Assembly: GCA_964414015.1 (NCBI GenBank) | Contig: CAYPUE010000011.1 | Coordinates: forward strand, 1 to 24,805 | DNA length: 24,805 nt | Direction: 5' to 3' | Source: JAUSEW01 sp964414015 | GTDB taxonomy: Bacteria > Patescibacteriota > Microgenomatia > Levybacterales > UBA12049 | Shown: in pieces, positions 6,226-12,896 of the stretch | How positions within the stretch are numbered: position 1 is the first letter of the stretch | How the letters are laid out: every line of letters starts with the position of its first letter | Position numbers and translations under genes: made by a program | The notes under the pieces: model-generated | Seen by the model: the letters and a program-made list of their open reading frames with translations, nothing else | Told to the model about the DNA's origin: nothing | The model's database searches: none

Positions 6226-6770
6226 AAGACTATATAGTTTTAGTTGATAAAAATAATAATGTGTTAGGAACTGCTCCGAAATTAGCAACACATAACAGCA
6301 ATACTCCTTTACACAGAGCATTCTCTGTTTTTCTTTTTAATTCTAAAGGGCAATTGCTTCTCCAACAAAGAAGTCGCAAGAAAAAAACTTGGCCTCTGGT
6401 TTGGTCAAATTCTTGTTGCGGCCACCCAATGCTTAATGAGTCAAACATAGATGCTGCTAAAAGAAGATTAAATTTTGAATTGGGAATTAAGATGGATAAG
6501 CTATTTGAAATTTTACCCGACTTCTCTTACGAAGCAGAGATGAATGGTATTGTTGAAAATGAGATCTGTCCGGTCCTTGTTGCATTTAGTGATCAAAAAC
6601 CTTCATTAAATCCAGACGAAGTAGAAAACGTAAGATGGATAAAATGGCAAGAGTTCTTAAGAGAAATCGAACGAAAACCCAATACTTATTCTGTATGGTG
6701 TGAACAAGAAGCTAAACTTTTGTCAAAGAATGAAGATTTTATCAAACTTTATAGGAAATTTACCTCTTAG
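6213..6770 (+). CDS. idi: Isopentenyl-diphosphate delta-isomerase, type 1
   Basis: A 185-aa Nudix-fold enzyme that interconverts IPP and DMAPP. The active-site set is complete: ATH (25-27) and TPLHRAF (31-37) give the metal His pair, NSCCGHP (66-72) holds the catalytic Cys69 and His71, the Nudix-like helix is AAKRRLNFELG (81-91), Tyr106 follows, and VENEICP (114-120) holds the acid pair Glu115 and Glu117. The start MEKVEDY at 6213 matches the family length (E. coli 182 aa); the longer frame from 6165 adds residues not expected. It is the last gene of the ECF sigma operon and overlaps the 3' end of rpsI by 11 nt tail to tail. Confidence 0.93.
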   Translation: MEKVEDYIVLVDKNNNVLGTAPKLATHNSNTPLHRAFSVFLFNSKGQLLLQQRSRKKKTWPLVWSNSCCGHPMLNESNIDAAKRRLNFELGIKMDKLFEILPDFSYEAEMNGIVENEICPVLVAFSDQKPSLNPDEVENVRWIKWQEFLREIERKPNTYSVWCEQEAKLLSKNEDFIKLYRKFTS

Positions 6771-7218
6771 GACTTTGTTTTCTTCTTCTTGCTTTACCGC
6801 CCATTCCGACTTTTCGGCGTTCCCTAGTTCTGGAATCACGAGTAAGTAATCCCTGTTTTTTAAGAATTGGGCGGAATTTATCTCTGTCTAATTGATTTAA
6901 CGCTCTTGCTATACCCAAAACCATAGCATCTAATTGACCAAACTTTCCTCCGCCCCTAACAATAACTGTTATGGCAAATTTATTTTCCATATTGGCAAGA
7001 CGCAATGGCTCGCTATACACCTTTACTGCTTGATTTCCAAAATATTTTTCTGCAGAAATTTTATTAACAAATATTTCCCCTTTATTTACTACTACATCTC
7101 CCCAGGAAATTTTATCTTTTTTATGCAAACGCACTCCGGCTATGGCCTCTTTACGTCTGCCAACTGCGAAGATATAATCTTTTTTCTCAACTTTTGGTTC
7201 TATAATTTTTTTATCCAT
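6760..7218 (-). CDS. rpsI: 30S ribosomal protein S9
   Basis: 152 aa. GRRKEAIAGVRL (20-31), VRGGGKFGQLDA and the C-terminal tail DSRTRERRKVGMGGKARRR are S9 signatures. The tail that reaches the P-site tRNA ends in SPKR rather than the usual FSKR. It is the last gene of the superoperon, 10 nt after rplM; the L13-S9 pair is the normal arrangement. No hairpin terminator is visible before the convergent idi. Confidence 0.95.
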   Translation of the reverse strand: MDKKIIEPKVEKKDYIFAVGRRKEAIAGVRLHKKDKISWGDVVVNKGEIFVNKISAEKYFGNQAVKVYSEPLRLANMENKFAITVIVRGGGKFGQLDAMVLGIARALNQLDRDKFRPILKKQGLLTRDSRTRERRKVGMGGKARRRKQSPKR

Positions 7219-7228
7219 ATTCTATATT

Positions 7229-7672
7229 TTACTCCGATTTAACTGGAATTTTCTTATTGAATTTATCCTTATATGAATGATTAGCATTGGGAAAAATATA
7301 TAATTTAGTAAGCATTCTATCTCTTAATCTATTTTGCGGCAGCATTCCCGATACCGCATGTCTGATAATTTCATTAGGGTTTTTGTTTCTTAAATTACTA
7401 AGAGTTTCTGTTCTCAACCCTCCAGGATAACCCGAGTAATAATAATATTTTTTTAATAATTCTTTGCTACCCGTAGCTTTTACTTCTTTGGAATTTATTG
7501 CCACTACATAATCTCCGCAATCCAAATTTCTTATGAAATATGGCTTTGATTTACCCATCAGAAGATTGGCGATTTTACTGCAGATTCTTCCCAAAGTTTG
7601 TCCTTTAAGGTCGATTAAATGCCACACTCTTTTTATATCCGTTGCTTTTGTTGCTTGAGTATCTTTTCTCAT
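7229..7672 (-). CDS. rplM: 50S ribosomal protein L13
   Basis: 147 aa. WHLIDLKGQTLGRICSKIA near residues 17-35, CGDYVVAINSKEVKATGSK and AVSGMLPQNRLRDRM are the L13 core. L13 is an early assembly protein of the large subunit. Its ATG shares one base with the rplQ stop (TAATG), so it is translationally coupled to L17. Confidence 0.95.
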   Translation of the reverse strand: MRKDTQATKATDIKRVWHLIDLKGQTLGRICSKIANLLMGKSKPYFIRNLDCGDYVVAINSKEVKATGSKELLKKYYYYSGYPGGLRTETLSNLRNKNPNEIIRHAVSGMLPQNRLRDRMLTKLYIFPNANHSYKDKFNKKIPVKSE

Positions 7673-8142
7673 TATTTCTTAATCTCCTTTTTAATTTTTG
7701 CTTTTGATACTTTTTTACTTTTAACTTCCTTTACAACTTCCTTCTTTTTGGGCTCACTTATTTGAGCTACGGGCTTTTCTATCTGTACCGTTTCCCCTTC
7801 CACCCATTCTATAAAAACCGTTGACGCATTGTCAGACAATCTTCGTCCGATTCTTATAATCCTCGTATATCCTCCCGGCCTTTTCGAAAATCTTGGCCCT
7901 ATTTCTTTTATCAGCTTGTCTGCTAAATTTGGGGCTAAAACTTTTTGCAAAAGCCTTCTTGAAACCTCGCCTTTTTTAGATTTGGTTACTAATTTTTCTA
8001 TTTCTCCTTTAATCGCTTTTGCTTTTTCTTGCGTTGTTTTTATTCTGCCATTTATAATTAATGCCGCCATTAAACCTTTAAACAAAGCAGTTCTTTGATT
8101 TTTGTCTCTTTTAAATTGTCTTCCGAAAACATTTTTTTTCAT
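7672..8142 (-). CDS. rplQ: 50S ribosomal protein L17 with a lysine-rich C-terminal tail
   Basis: 156 aa. The L17 core ends near residue 118 (RQFKRDKNQRTALFKGLMAALI at the N-terminus, PGGYTRIIRIGRR in the middle). A tail of about 35 residues follows, mostly Lys, Glu and Val. The ATG directly touches the heptad array at 8143, so no normal Shine-Dalgarno stands in front of it. Translation may depend on the structured RNA upstream or on coupling from rpoA. Confidence 0.94.
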   Translation of the reverse strand: MKKNVFGRQFKRDKNQRTALFKGLMAALIINGRIKTTQEKAKAIKGEIEKLVTKSKKGEVSRRLLQKVLAPNLADKLIKEIGPRFSKRPGGYTRIIRIGRRLSDNASTVFIEWVEGETVQIEKPVAQISEPKKKEVVKEVKSKKVSKAKIKKEIKK

Positions 8143-8268
8143 AAATAGAAATTGACGGTAGAAAATAGAGAATAGAAAGTAGATTTTTGAAGGTAGAAGT
8201 TGGAAGATAGAAAACGGTCTCTCTACCCTCTATCTTCAATCTTCAAATTTCTATCTTCTATTGCCTAT
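8143..8268. repeat. Heptad hairpin array 1 (18 x 7 nt) between rpoA and rplQ
   Basis: The whole gap reads as 7-nt words in one register. On the plus strand the first part is variations on GATAGAA (AAATAGA, GGTAGAA, AATAGAG, AATAGAA, GGTAGAA, GATAGAA). After about 8213 the words become the reverse complement, CTTCTAT-like (CCTCTAT, TTTCTAT, CTTCTAT, TGCCTAT). The longest exact arm pair is GAAGATAGAAA (8203-8213) with TTTCTATCTTC (8248-8258), 11 bp. The transcript should fold into a long imperfect hairpin. There is no T-run typical of a terminator. Confidence 0.8.
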
Positions 8269-8271
8269 CGT

Positions 8272-9192
8272 CTAGACCGTAAGGGATACGCCTTTTTCTT
8301 TAAGTTTTTCTTCGATTACTGCTATAGATTTTATTCCCATATTTCTCATCGACATTAAGTCTTTTTTTGATTTTTCCAATAGCTGTCCTATTGTTTCTAT
8401 TTCTCCGTTTCTAAGACTATTGTAAATTCTAGTTGGCAAATCAAGTTCATCTACCGTAAGTTTTAAAAGGCTATCGGAAATTGCACTAGAGGAAGGACTT
8501 TCTAGGCTTTCAAAAGTTTTTGGTTCATAAACTTGTAGGAAATAAGAAGATGCAATTTTTGCGGCTTCGTCTAATGCTTCACGAGGAGCAATTACTCCGT
8601 TGGTCCAAACTTTAAGAATTAATTTATCCAAATCTGTTTGCCTACCAACCCTAGTCGCTTGAATTTCATAACTAACCCTTTTAACAGGACTAAAAACCGC
8701 ATCCGTTGGGATTACACCAACAGTTGCAATTTTTCTTTCTGTAGCTAATGAATAACCCATACCTTTTTCAACTGTTAATTCCATTTCAAGTTTTGCCTTT
8801 TTGTCGGTTAAAGAACCTAGATAATGACTTTTATTTACAATTTCAATATCTTCTGAAAGCTCCAAATCTTGAGCCAATATCTTCTTTTGTCCTTTTGCTG
8901 AAAGCTTGATTGTGCTAGATGTTTTCGAATTAAGTAAACGAATATTAAGACCTTTGATATTAAGCAAAAGATCAACTATATTCTCTTTGAGTCCCGGCAC
9001 CGTAGAAAATCTATGTTTTACTCCGGAAATCCTAACGGATGTAACCGCTGCTCCAGGAATTGAAGTAAGAAGTATGCGCCTAAGCGAATTTCCCAATGTC
9101 TGTCCGTAACCCGGATCTAAAGGTTCAATAATAAACTCCGTATACTCCAAGCTTTCTTTTTCTTTTTTGACTGTAAACTTAGGATTTAGCAT
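8272..9192 (-). CDS. rpoA: DNA-directed RNA polymerase subunit alpha
   Basis: 306 aa from the ATG at 9192 (MLNPKFTV). The longer frame to 9228 would overlap rpsD. The N-terminal dimerisation domain has LGNSLRRILLTSIPGAAVTSVRI, the insert domain ends with KVWTNGVIAPREALDEA, and the C-terminal DNA- and activator-binding domain (from about 240) has LDLPTRIYNSLRNGEIETIGQLL and a helix-hairpin-helix-like MRNMGIKSIAVIEEKL. Assembles the core enzyme. Follows rpsD by 16 nt, the standard alpha-operon order. Confidence 0.96.
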   Translation of the reverse strand: MLNPKFTVKKEKESLEYTEFIIEPLDPGYGQTLGNSLRRILLTSIPGAAVTSVRISGVKHRFSTVPGLKENIVDLLLNIKGLNIRLLNSKTSSTIKLSAKGQKKILAQDLELSEDIEIVNKSHYLGSLTDKKAKLEMELTVEKGMGYSLATERKIATVGVIPTDAVFSPVKRVSYEIQATRVGRQTDLDKLILKVWTNGVIAPREALDEAAKIASSYFLQVYEPKTFESLESPSSSAISDSLLKLTVDELDLPTRIYNSLRNGEIETIGQLLEKSKKDLMSMRNMGIKSIAVIEEKLKEKGVSLTV

Positions 9193-9208
9193 AAAGTATA
9201 TTGTACCA

Positions 9209-9814
9209 CTATCTTGAATAATATTCAATAATCTGTTGCAAATCGAATGGCAACACTAAATCTTCTCTTTTTGGCATTCTTACAAGTTTACCAACTAAGG
9301 CTTCTCTTTTAAAGAATGGCAACAAATTTTCATTTTTTTCTTTAGTTAAAGCTACAATTTGCGGATTATTTTGTATGGATGGAACAAGCGAGATAACATC
9401 ATTCACTTTTATCGGGAACGAGGGAATATTAATTTTCTTACCGTTAACAAGTATATGCTTGTGGGAAACAAGCTGACGTGCCATAGCTCTTGTTTTCGCA
9501 AAGCCCAATCGATATACAACATTGTCCAATCTTGTTTCCAAAAGCTGAACAAGCATTTCTCCTGTTTCCCCTTTTTTCTTCTCTACGGTTCTCACTAAGC
9601 TTTTGAATTGTTTTTCCAAAAGCCCATATACTGCTTTTGCTTTTTGTTTTTCCCTAAGCTGTTCTCCATATTCAGATAGTCTTCTTTTTCCCTTTGATCC
9701 GTGCATCCCAGGCGGCATATTTAAACGTCGCAAAAGACTCGGGGATTGCTTATCTAAAATATTTACCCCTTCTCTTCTTGCTAATTTATGTTTTGGTCCT
9801 GTATATCTAGCCAT
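9209..9814 (-). CDS. rpsD: 30S ribosomal protein S4
   Basis: 201 aa. N-terminal ARYTGPKHKLARREGVNI, then MPPGMHGSKGKRRLSEYG, and an S4 RNA-binding domain at about 93-155 (TRLDNVVYRLGFAKTRAMARQ, then HILVNGKKINIPS). The N-terminal zinc cysteines found in some S4 proteins are absent. S4 nucleates small-subunit assembly and represses the alpha operon in other bacteria. Its ATG shares one base with the rpsK stop. Confidence 0.96.
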   Translation of the reverse strand: MARYTGPKHKLARREGVNILDKQSPSLLRRLNMPPGMHGSKGKRRLSEYGEQLREKQKAKAVYGLLEKQFKSLVRTVEKKKGETGEMLVQLLETRLDNVVYRLGFAKTRAMARQLVSHKHILVNGKKINIPSFPIKVNDVISLVPSIQNNPQIVALTKEKNENLLPFFKREALVGKLVRMPKREDLVLPFDLQQIIEYYSR

Positions 9815-10215
9815 TAGATTCTCCTTTTCTTTTTTGCCCTAGGTCCGTTGTGGGGAATAGGCGTTATGTCGGAAATTGACGATATTGATAATCCCCCTGC
9901 TTTGATAGCCCTAAGAGCAGAATCCCTGCCTGAACCCGGTCCTTTTACATACACATCGACCATTTTTAAGCCTTTTTCTGCTGCCCTTTTAGAGACTGCT
10001 TCTGCAGCTGAACTTGCGGCATATGGTGTTGATTTTCTAGTACCCTTAAATCCCGCAGCGCCCGCTGAACTCCAAGCAACCGTATCTCCTTTATCATTGG
10101 TAATTGTAACCAGCGTATTATTAAATGTAGAAGTTATATATACTCTGCCTCTACTTGATACAGAGACATTTTTCTTCTTCTTTTCTTCTTTTTTAATTTT
10201 TTTAAGTTCGTCCAT
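9814..10215 (-). CDS. rpsK: 30S ribosomal protein S11
   Basis: 133 aa from the ATG at 10215 (MDELKKIKKEE), 4 nt after the rpsM stop; the longer frame to 10263 would run into rpsM. S11 core: GRVYITSTFNNTLVTITN, SSAGAAGFKGTRKSTPYAA, KGPGSGRDSALRAI and the tail ITPIPHNGPRAKKKRRI. The first 17 residues form a Lys/Glu-rich extension. Sits on the 30S platform near the mRNA exit. Confidence 0.95.
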   Translation of the reverse strand: MDELKKIKKEEKKKKNVSVSSRGRVYITSTFNNTLVTITNDKGDTVAWSSAGAAGFKGTRKSTPYAASSAAEAVSKRAAEKGLKMVDVYVKGPGSGRDSALRAIKAGGLSISSISDITPIPHNGPRAKKKRRI

Positions 10216-10219
10216 AAAA

Positions 10220-10645
10220 TTATTTTTTAGCTGGCTCTTTAGCTTCGGTTTCCTTATCAACAATACCCATCTTCACAGCCGTTTCTTTTTTGATAGCTCC
10301 GATAGTTAACCTCTTGCCTCTTTTCGTCCTAGCATTAGATCTGGTTCTTTGTCCTCTAACGGGTAGATTTTTGGCGTGCCTTTGTCCTCTGTAAGAACCC
10401 ATTTCTTTCAAAATTTTAATGTTAGATGTAATTTCCGCTCTCAAATCCCCCTCTATTTTGTACTTATCTAAGGCTTGCTGAATTTTCTTCTGCTCATCTT
10501 CTGAAAGATCTTTAACTCTTGTTGTAGGATCAACTTGAGCACTGGCAAGAACACCAACTGCATTATTTCTTCCTATACCATAAAGGTAAGTAAGCGCTAT
10601 GTCTATTCTTTTTTCGTCAGGTATATTAAATCCGGCAATTCTCAT
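10220..10645 (-). CDS. rpsM: 30S ribosomal protein S13
   Basis: 141 aa. Starts AGFNIPDEKRIDIALTYLYG with the GIGRNNA helix-turn, and has SYRGQRHAKNLPVRGQRTRS, the S13 signature. The last 25 residues extend beyond the usual end and are Lys/Glu-rich. Contacts the 50S bridge and P-site tRNA. Follows rpmJ by 5 nt in normal alpha-operon order. Confidence 0.95.
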   Translation of the reverse strand: MRIAGFNIPDEKRIDIALTYLYGIGRNNAVGVLASAQVDPTTRVKDLSEDEQKKIQQALDKYKIEGDLRAEITSNIKILKEMGSYRGQRHAKNLPVRGQRTRSNARTKRGKRLTIGAIKKETAVKMGIVDKETEAKEPAKK

Positions 10646-10650
10646 ATTTC

Positions 10651-10764
10651 CTAGCCTTGTCTTTGTTTATGTTTAGGGTTTTCGCAAACCACTCTCAAAA
10701 CACCTTTTCTTTTAATAATTTTGCATTTAGCGCATCTTGCTTTTATACTGGCTTGAACTTTCAT
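10651..10764 (-). CDS. rpmJ: 50S ribosomal protein L36
   Basis: A 37-aa protein: MKVQASIKARCAKCK at the start, then KGVLRVVCENPKHKQRQG. Cys11, Cys14, Cys27 and His32 form the zinc site of the C+ form of L36. It fills the space between infA and rpsM, the usual position, with 6 nt after infA. Start ATG at 10764-10762, stop TAG at 10653-10651. Confidence 0.95.
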   Translation of the reverse strand: MKVQASIKARCAKCKIIKRKGVLRVVCENPKHKQRQG

Positions 10765-10770
10765 ATTATT

Positions 10771-10989
10771 TCACTTATATCTATACACTATTCTTCCTCT
10801 AGTCTTATCGTATGGCGTCATCTCTATCCGAACTTTATCTCCAGGCAAAATCTTTATAAAATGAACCCTCATTTTGCCTGACAAATGACAGAGAATAATA
10901 CTCTTATTCGATAATTCTACTCTAAAAAGAGTGTTGGGCAATGATTCCCTTACTACTCCTTCGACTTCAAAAGACCCCTGATGAGCCAT
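10771..10989 (-). CDS. infA: Translation initiation factor IF-1
   Basis: 72 aa, the normal IF-1 length. OB-fold sequence FEVEGVVRESLPNTLFRVEL, CHLSGKMRVHFIKILPGDKVRIEM and DKTRGRIVYRYK is characteristic. Binds the A site of the 30S subunit during initiation. The heptad array 10994-11105 and a good promoter lie directly upstream, so infA begins a separate transcript as well as being in the superoperon. Confidence 0.96.
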   Translation of the reverse strand: MAHQGSFEVEGVVRESLPNTLFRVELSNKSIILCHLSGKMRVHFIKILPGDKVRIEMTPYDKTRGRIVYRYK

Positions 10990-10993
10990 AAAT

Positions 10994-11105
10994 AAATCTC
11001 AAATCGCAAAACGCAAATCTCAAAATTACATCTTTAAACTTCAAATTTTAAAGATCTACAGATTTTAGATGTAGATTTGAGTTTTGATATTTGAAATCTG
11101 AGATT
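10994..11105. repeat. Heptad hairpin array 2 (16 x 7 nt), 5' leader of the infA transcript
   Basis: Sixteen consecutive 7-nt words in one register. Plus strand: AAATCTC, AAATCGC, AAAACGC, AAATCTC, AAAATTA and so on, turning at the centre into complementary words (TTTAGAT, GTAGATT, TGAGTTT, TGAAATC, TGAGATT). Longest exact arms are ATCTTTAAA (11030-11038) and TTTAAAGAT (11047-11055). The promoter at 11113-11141 would start transcription at about its right edge, so the array would be almost the whole 5' UTR of infA. Confidence 0.8.
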
Positions 11106-11112
11106 AATGTTC

Positions 11113-11141
11113 ATTATAGCAAATAAGCTCATAAATCGCAA
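11113..11141 (-). promoter_or_regulatory. Internal promoter for infA-rpmJ-rpsM-rpsK-rpsD-rpoA
   Basis: Minus strand TTGCGA (11141-11136), 17-nt spacer, TATAAT (11118-11113), with TGC before the -10 as an extended -10. It begins just past the map stop codon. The predicted start is near 11106. Confidence 0.65.
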
Positions 11142-11143
11142 TG

Positions 11144-11914
11144 CTACTTTGTTAAAATTAAAGGCTTGTCTTTGATAACAGCGATTGTTCTTTCAAAAAG
11201 ACCGGAAATGCTTCCGTCTTTAGTTTTAATCGTCCAACCATCATTTTTGGCATATACAACATCGCTTTTACCCATATTATAGATTACTTCAACTGCTATG
11301 GTCATTCCTTCCTTAAGAAGCGGTGTCCTTTGAACGGAAACATTTAAAAATCCGGGGACTTCGGGATCCTCATGCAGCTTTTTACCTACTCCATGCCCAA
11401 CTAAACTTCTAACCACTGAATAACCCTTTCCTTCAACTACATCCTGTATTGCTTTAGAGATATGTCCAACCCTATTTCCAACTTTTGCCTGCTCTATCCC
11501 TTTTTCCAATGCTTTCTCCCCAATTTCTAAAAATTTATCAGTCGCATCGTATTTTTGATTTTTGATTTTTGAATTTTGAATTCGCACCGTCTGCGCCATG
11601 TCCGTATGAAATCCCTTGAAATACACTCCGCAATCTATCCCAACAACATCCCCTTCCTTAAATTTATAATTAGTCGGTACGCCATGCACTACGACATTGT
11701 TTGTAGATACACAGATAGTATGATGATAATTTGCAACTTTCTTAAACCCTGGCTCTGCTCCTGCTTTTAAAATTAACTCTTCTGCCAATTTATCTAATTC
11801 AAGTTCCGAAACCCCAACTTTTGCATATTCTAAAATTTTAAACAAAACATCAGCTAAAATTTTTCCCCCTTCTGCCATTTTCTCTATTTCGGAAGAAGTT
11901 TTGATGCTAATCAT
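11144..11914 (-). CDS. map: Type I methionine aminopeptidase
   Basis: 256 aa. All residues of the two-metal site are visible: Asp94, Asp105, His174, Glu209 and Glu241, with substrate-binding His77. Removes the N-terminal Met from new proteins; commonly sits between adk and infA. Odd: residues 111-121 (RIQNSKIKNQK), in the loop just after the metal ligand Asp105, are encoded by a 7-nt direct repeat (11552-11579). This makes the loop about seven residues longer than I expect. The start overlaps the cmk stop by 4 nt. Confidence 0.94.
   Translation of the reverse strand: MISIKTSSEIEKMAEGGKILADVLFKILEYAKVGVSELELDKLAEELILKAGAEPGFKKVANYHHTICVSTNNVVVHGVPTNYKFKEGDVVGIDCGVYFKGFHTDMAQTVRIQNSKIKNQKYDATDKFLEIGEKALEKGIEQAKVGNRVGHISKAIQDVVEGKGYSVVRSLVGHGVGKKLHEDPEVPGFLNVSVQRTPLLKEGMTIAVEVIYNMGKSDVVYAKNDGWTIKTKDGSISGLFERTIAVIKDKPLILTK
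11552..11579. repeat. Heptad tract inside map (4 x 7 nt)
   Basis: Plus strand: TTTTTGA three times, then ATTTTGA, followed by ATTC. Four units in perfect 7-nt register in the coding sequence. The length of the adjoining loop and the repeat style match the intergenic heptad arrays. Confidence 0.8.
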
Positions 11915-12588
11915 ATAAGTTTCTTTTCCTTGAGTTTTCCCATTACTTTCTCAACAGTTTCATTAATAGTAAGATTGGTTGTGTCAATCAAATAGGCGTC
12001 TTTGGTCATTATTAGCGGTGATGCCTTACGCTCTATATCCTGTCTGTCTCTTTCCTTTATTTGCTCTAAAACTTCTGTAAAAGAAACATCTAAATCTCTT
12101 TTTTTTAATTGCCCTACTCTTCTTTTTGCACGAGTATTGATGTCCGCAGTAAGATAGATTTTAATATCCGCGTGAGGAACAACATCCGTTGCACTATCCC
12201 TTCCCTCAACCACAACGCTTTTCCCTTCTACTTCTTTTTTTTGCCGAGCAACCATCTCGCGTCTTACGGCAGGCATTGCAGCAACAATTGACACCGTTTT
12301 TGTTACTTCTGGCAAAAACATCTCATCAAAAATTTCTCTCCCATTAATTGAAATTATCGTTCCATATTCTTTAGTTTGTACTGCTAAAGAAATTTTCAGC
12401 AATAATCCCAAAACTTTTGTTTCATCATGCACATCAACATTTTGTTTTAAACATTCATAAGCCAACGCCCTATACATTCCACCCGTATAAAGATAAAAGG
12501 CGCCAAGTCTTTTCGCCAATGCAACCGCTAACGTTCCTTTTCCTGATCCAACCGGTCCGTCAATAGCTATTACTAAATTTTTCTTCAT
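11911..12588 (-). CDS. cmk: Cytidylate kinase
   Basis: 225 aa. P-loop GPVGSGKGT (11-19), the CMK-type TGGMYRALA, VEGRDSATDVVPHADIKIYL and a RDRQDIERKASPL segment. Phosphorylates CMP/dCMP with ATP for nucleotide and lipid precursor supply. Its place inside the spc-alpha junction, between adk and map, is not the E. coli arrangement. A 29-aa frame just upstream ends over its ATG (ATGA). Confidence 0.93.
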   Translation of the reverse strand: MKKNLVIAIDGPVGSGKGTLAVALAKRLGAFYLYTGGMYRALAYECLKQNVDVHDETKVLGLLLKISLAVQTKEYGTIISINGREIFDEMFLPEVTKTVSIVAAMPAVRREMVARQKKEVEGKSVVVEGRDSATDVVPHADIKIYLTADINTRAKRRVGQLKKRDLDVSFTEVLEQIKERDRQDIERKASPLIMTKDAYLIDTTNLTINETVEKVMGKLKEKKLI

Positions 12589-12674
12589 AAATTCATTTCA
12601 TTTAATTTTTTATAACTGTTTATTACTATTTCCAAAAGCACCCATAATGTCACTAATAAAGGTTCTATGTCCAT
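12585..12674 (-). CDS. Possible 29-aa hydrophobic small protein
   Basis: Frame MDIEPLLVTLWVLLEIVINS followed by YKKLNEMNL, with a hydrophobic stretch at 5-18. It starts 9 nt after the 70-aa gene and its TGA overlaps the cmk ATG as ATGA, the junction type used throughout this operon. No clear Shine-Dalgarno precedes it. Without it the 95-nt gap would be empty. It may be chance. Confidence 0.3.
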   Translation of the reverse strand: MDIEPLLVTLWVLLEIVINSYKKLNEMNL

Positions 12675-12683
12675 ATTGAAAAA

Positions 12684-12896
12684 TTATCTCTTCACACCAG
12701 CTACTGTCTGAAGCTTTTTTCGAAAAGCAGTCATTTCCTTAAACCATTTTCCCGTATCAAATGTTGTAGCCAGTGTATCATCTATTGCGCTTATGTGAGT
12801 TCTCGCCGATAAACCCTTCTTGTCTTTTGGTAAAGCATTTATTTCATGTAAAATTTGTCTGTGCTTAAGGTTCAGTCTCGGCCGTCTTTCTTTCAT
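12684..12896 (-). CDS. Hypothetical 70-aa basic protein
   Basis: Not recognised. 70 residues, basic and mostly helical in character, no Cys, no membrane segment. An excellent Shine-Dalgarno (GGAGGTGA, 12909-12902) lies 5 nt before the ATG, and the start overlaps the P-loop kinase stop by 4 nt (ATGA). These make it very likely to be translated together with that kinase. It sits between two nucleotide kinases within a ribosomal operon. Confidence 0.7.
   Translation of the reverse strand: MKERRPRLNLKHRQILHEINALPKDKKGLSARTHISAIDDTLATTFDTGKWFKEMTAFRKKLQTVAGVKR

Noticed and set aside
8143..8271. Rho-independent terminator after rpoA
   Set aside because: The hairpin is long and imperfect, made of heptads, and no T-run follows it; genes on both sides belong to one operon.
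9848..10309. 153-aa open frame on the + strand over rpsK/rpsM
   Set aside because: Antisense shadow of two well-conserved ribosomal genes; no start signal and no recognisable protein.
10994..11105. CRISPR array
   Set aside because: Repeat unit is 7 nt without spacers, and no cas gene is present.
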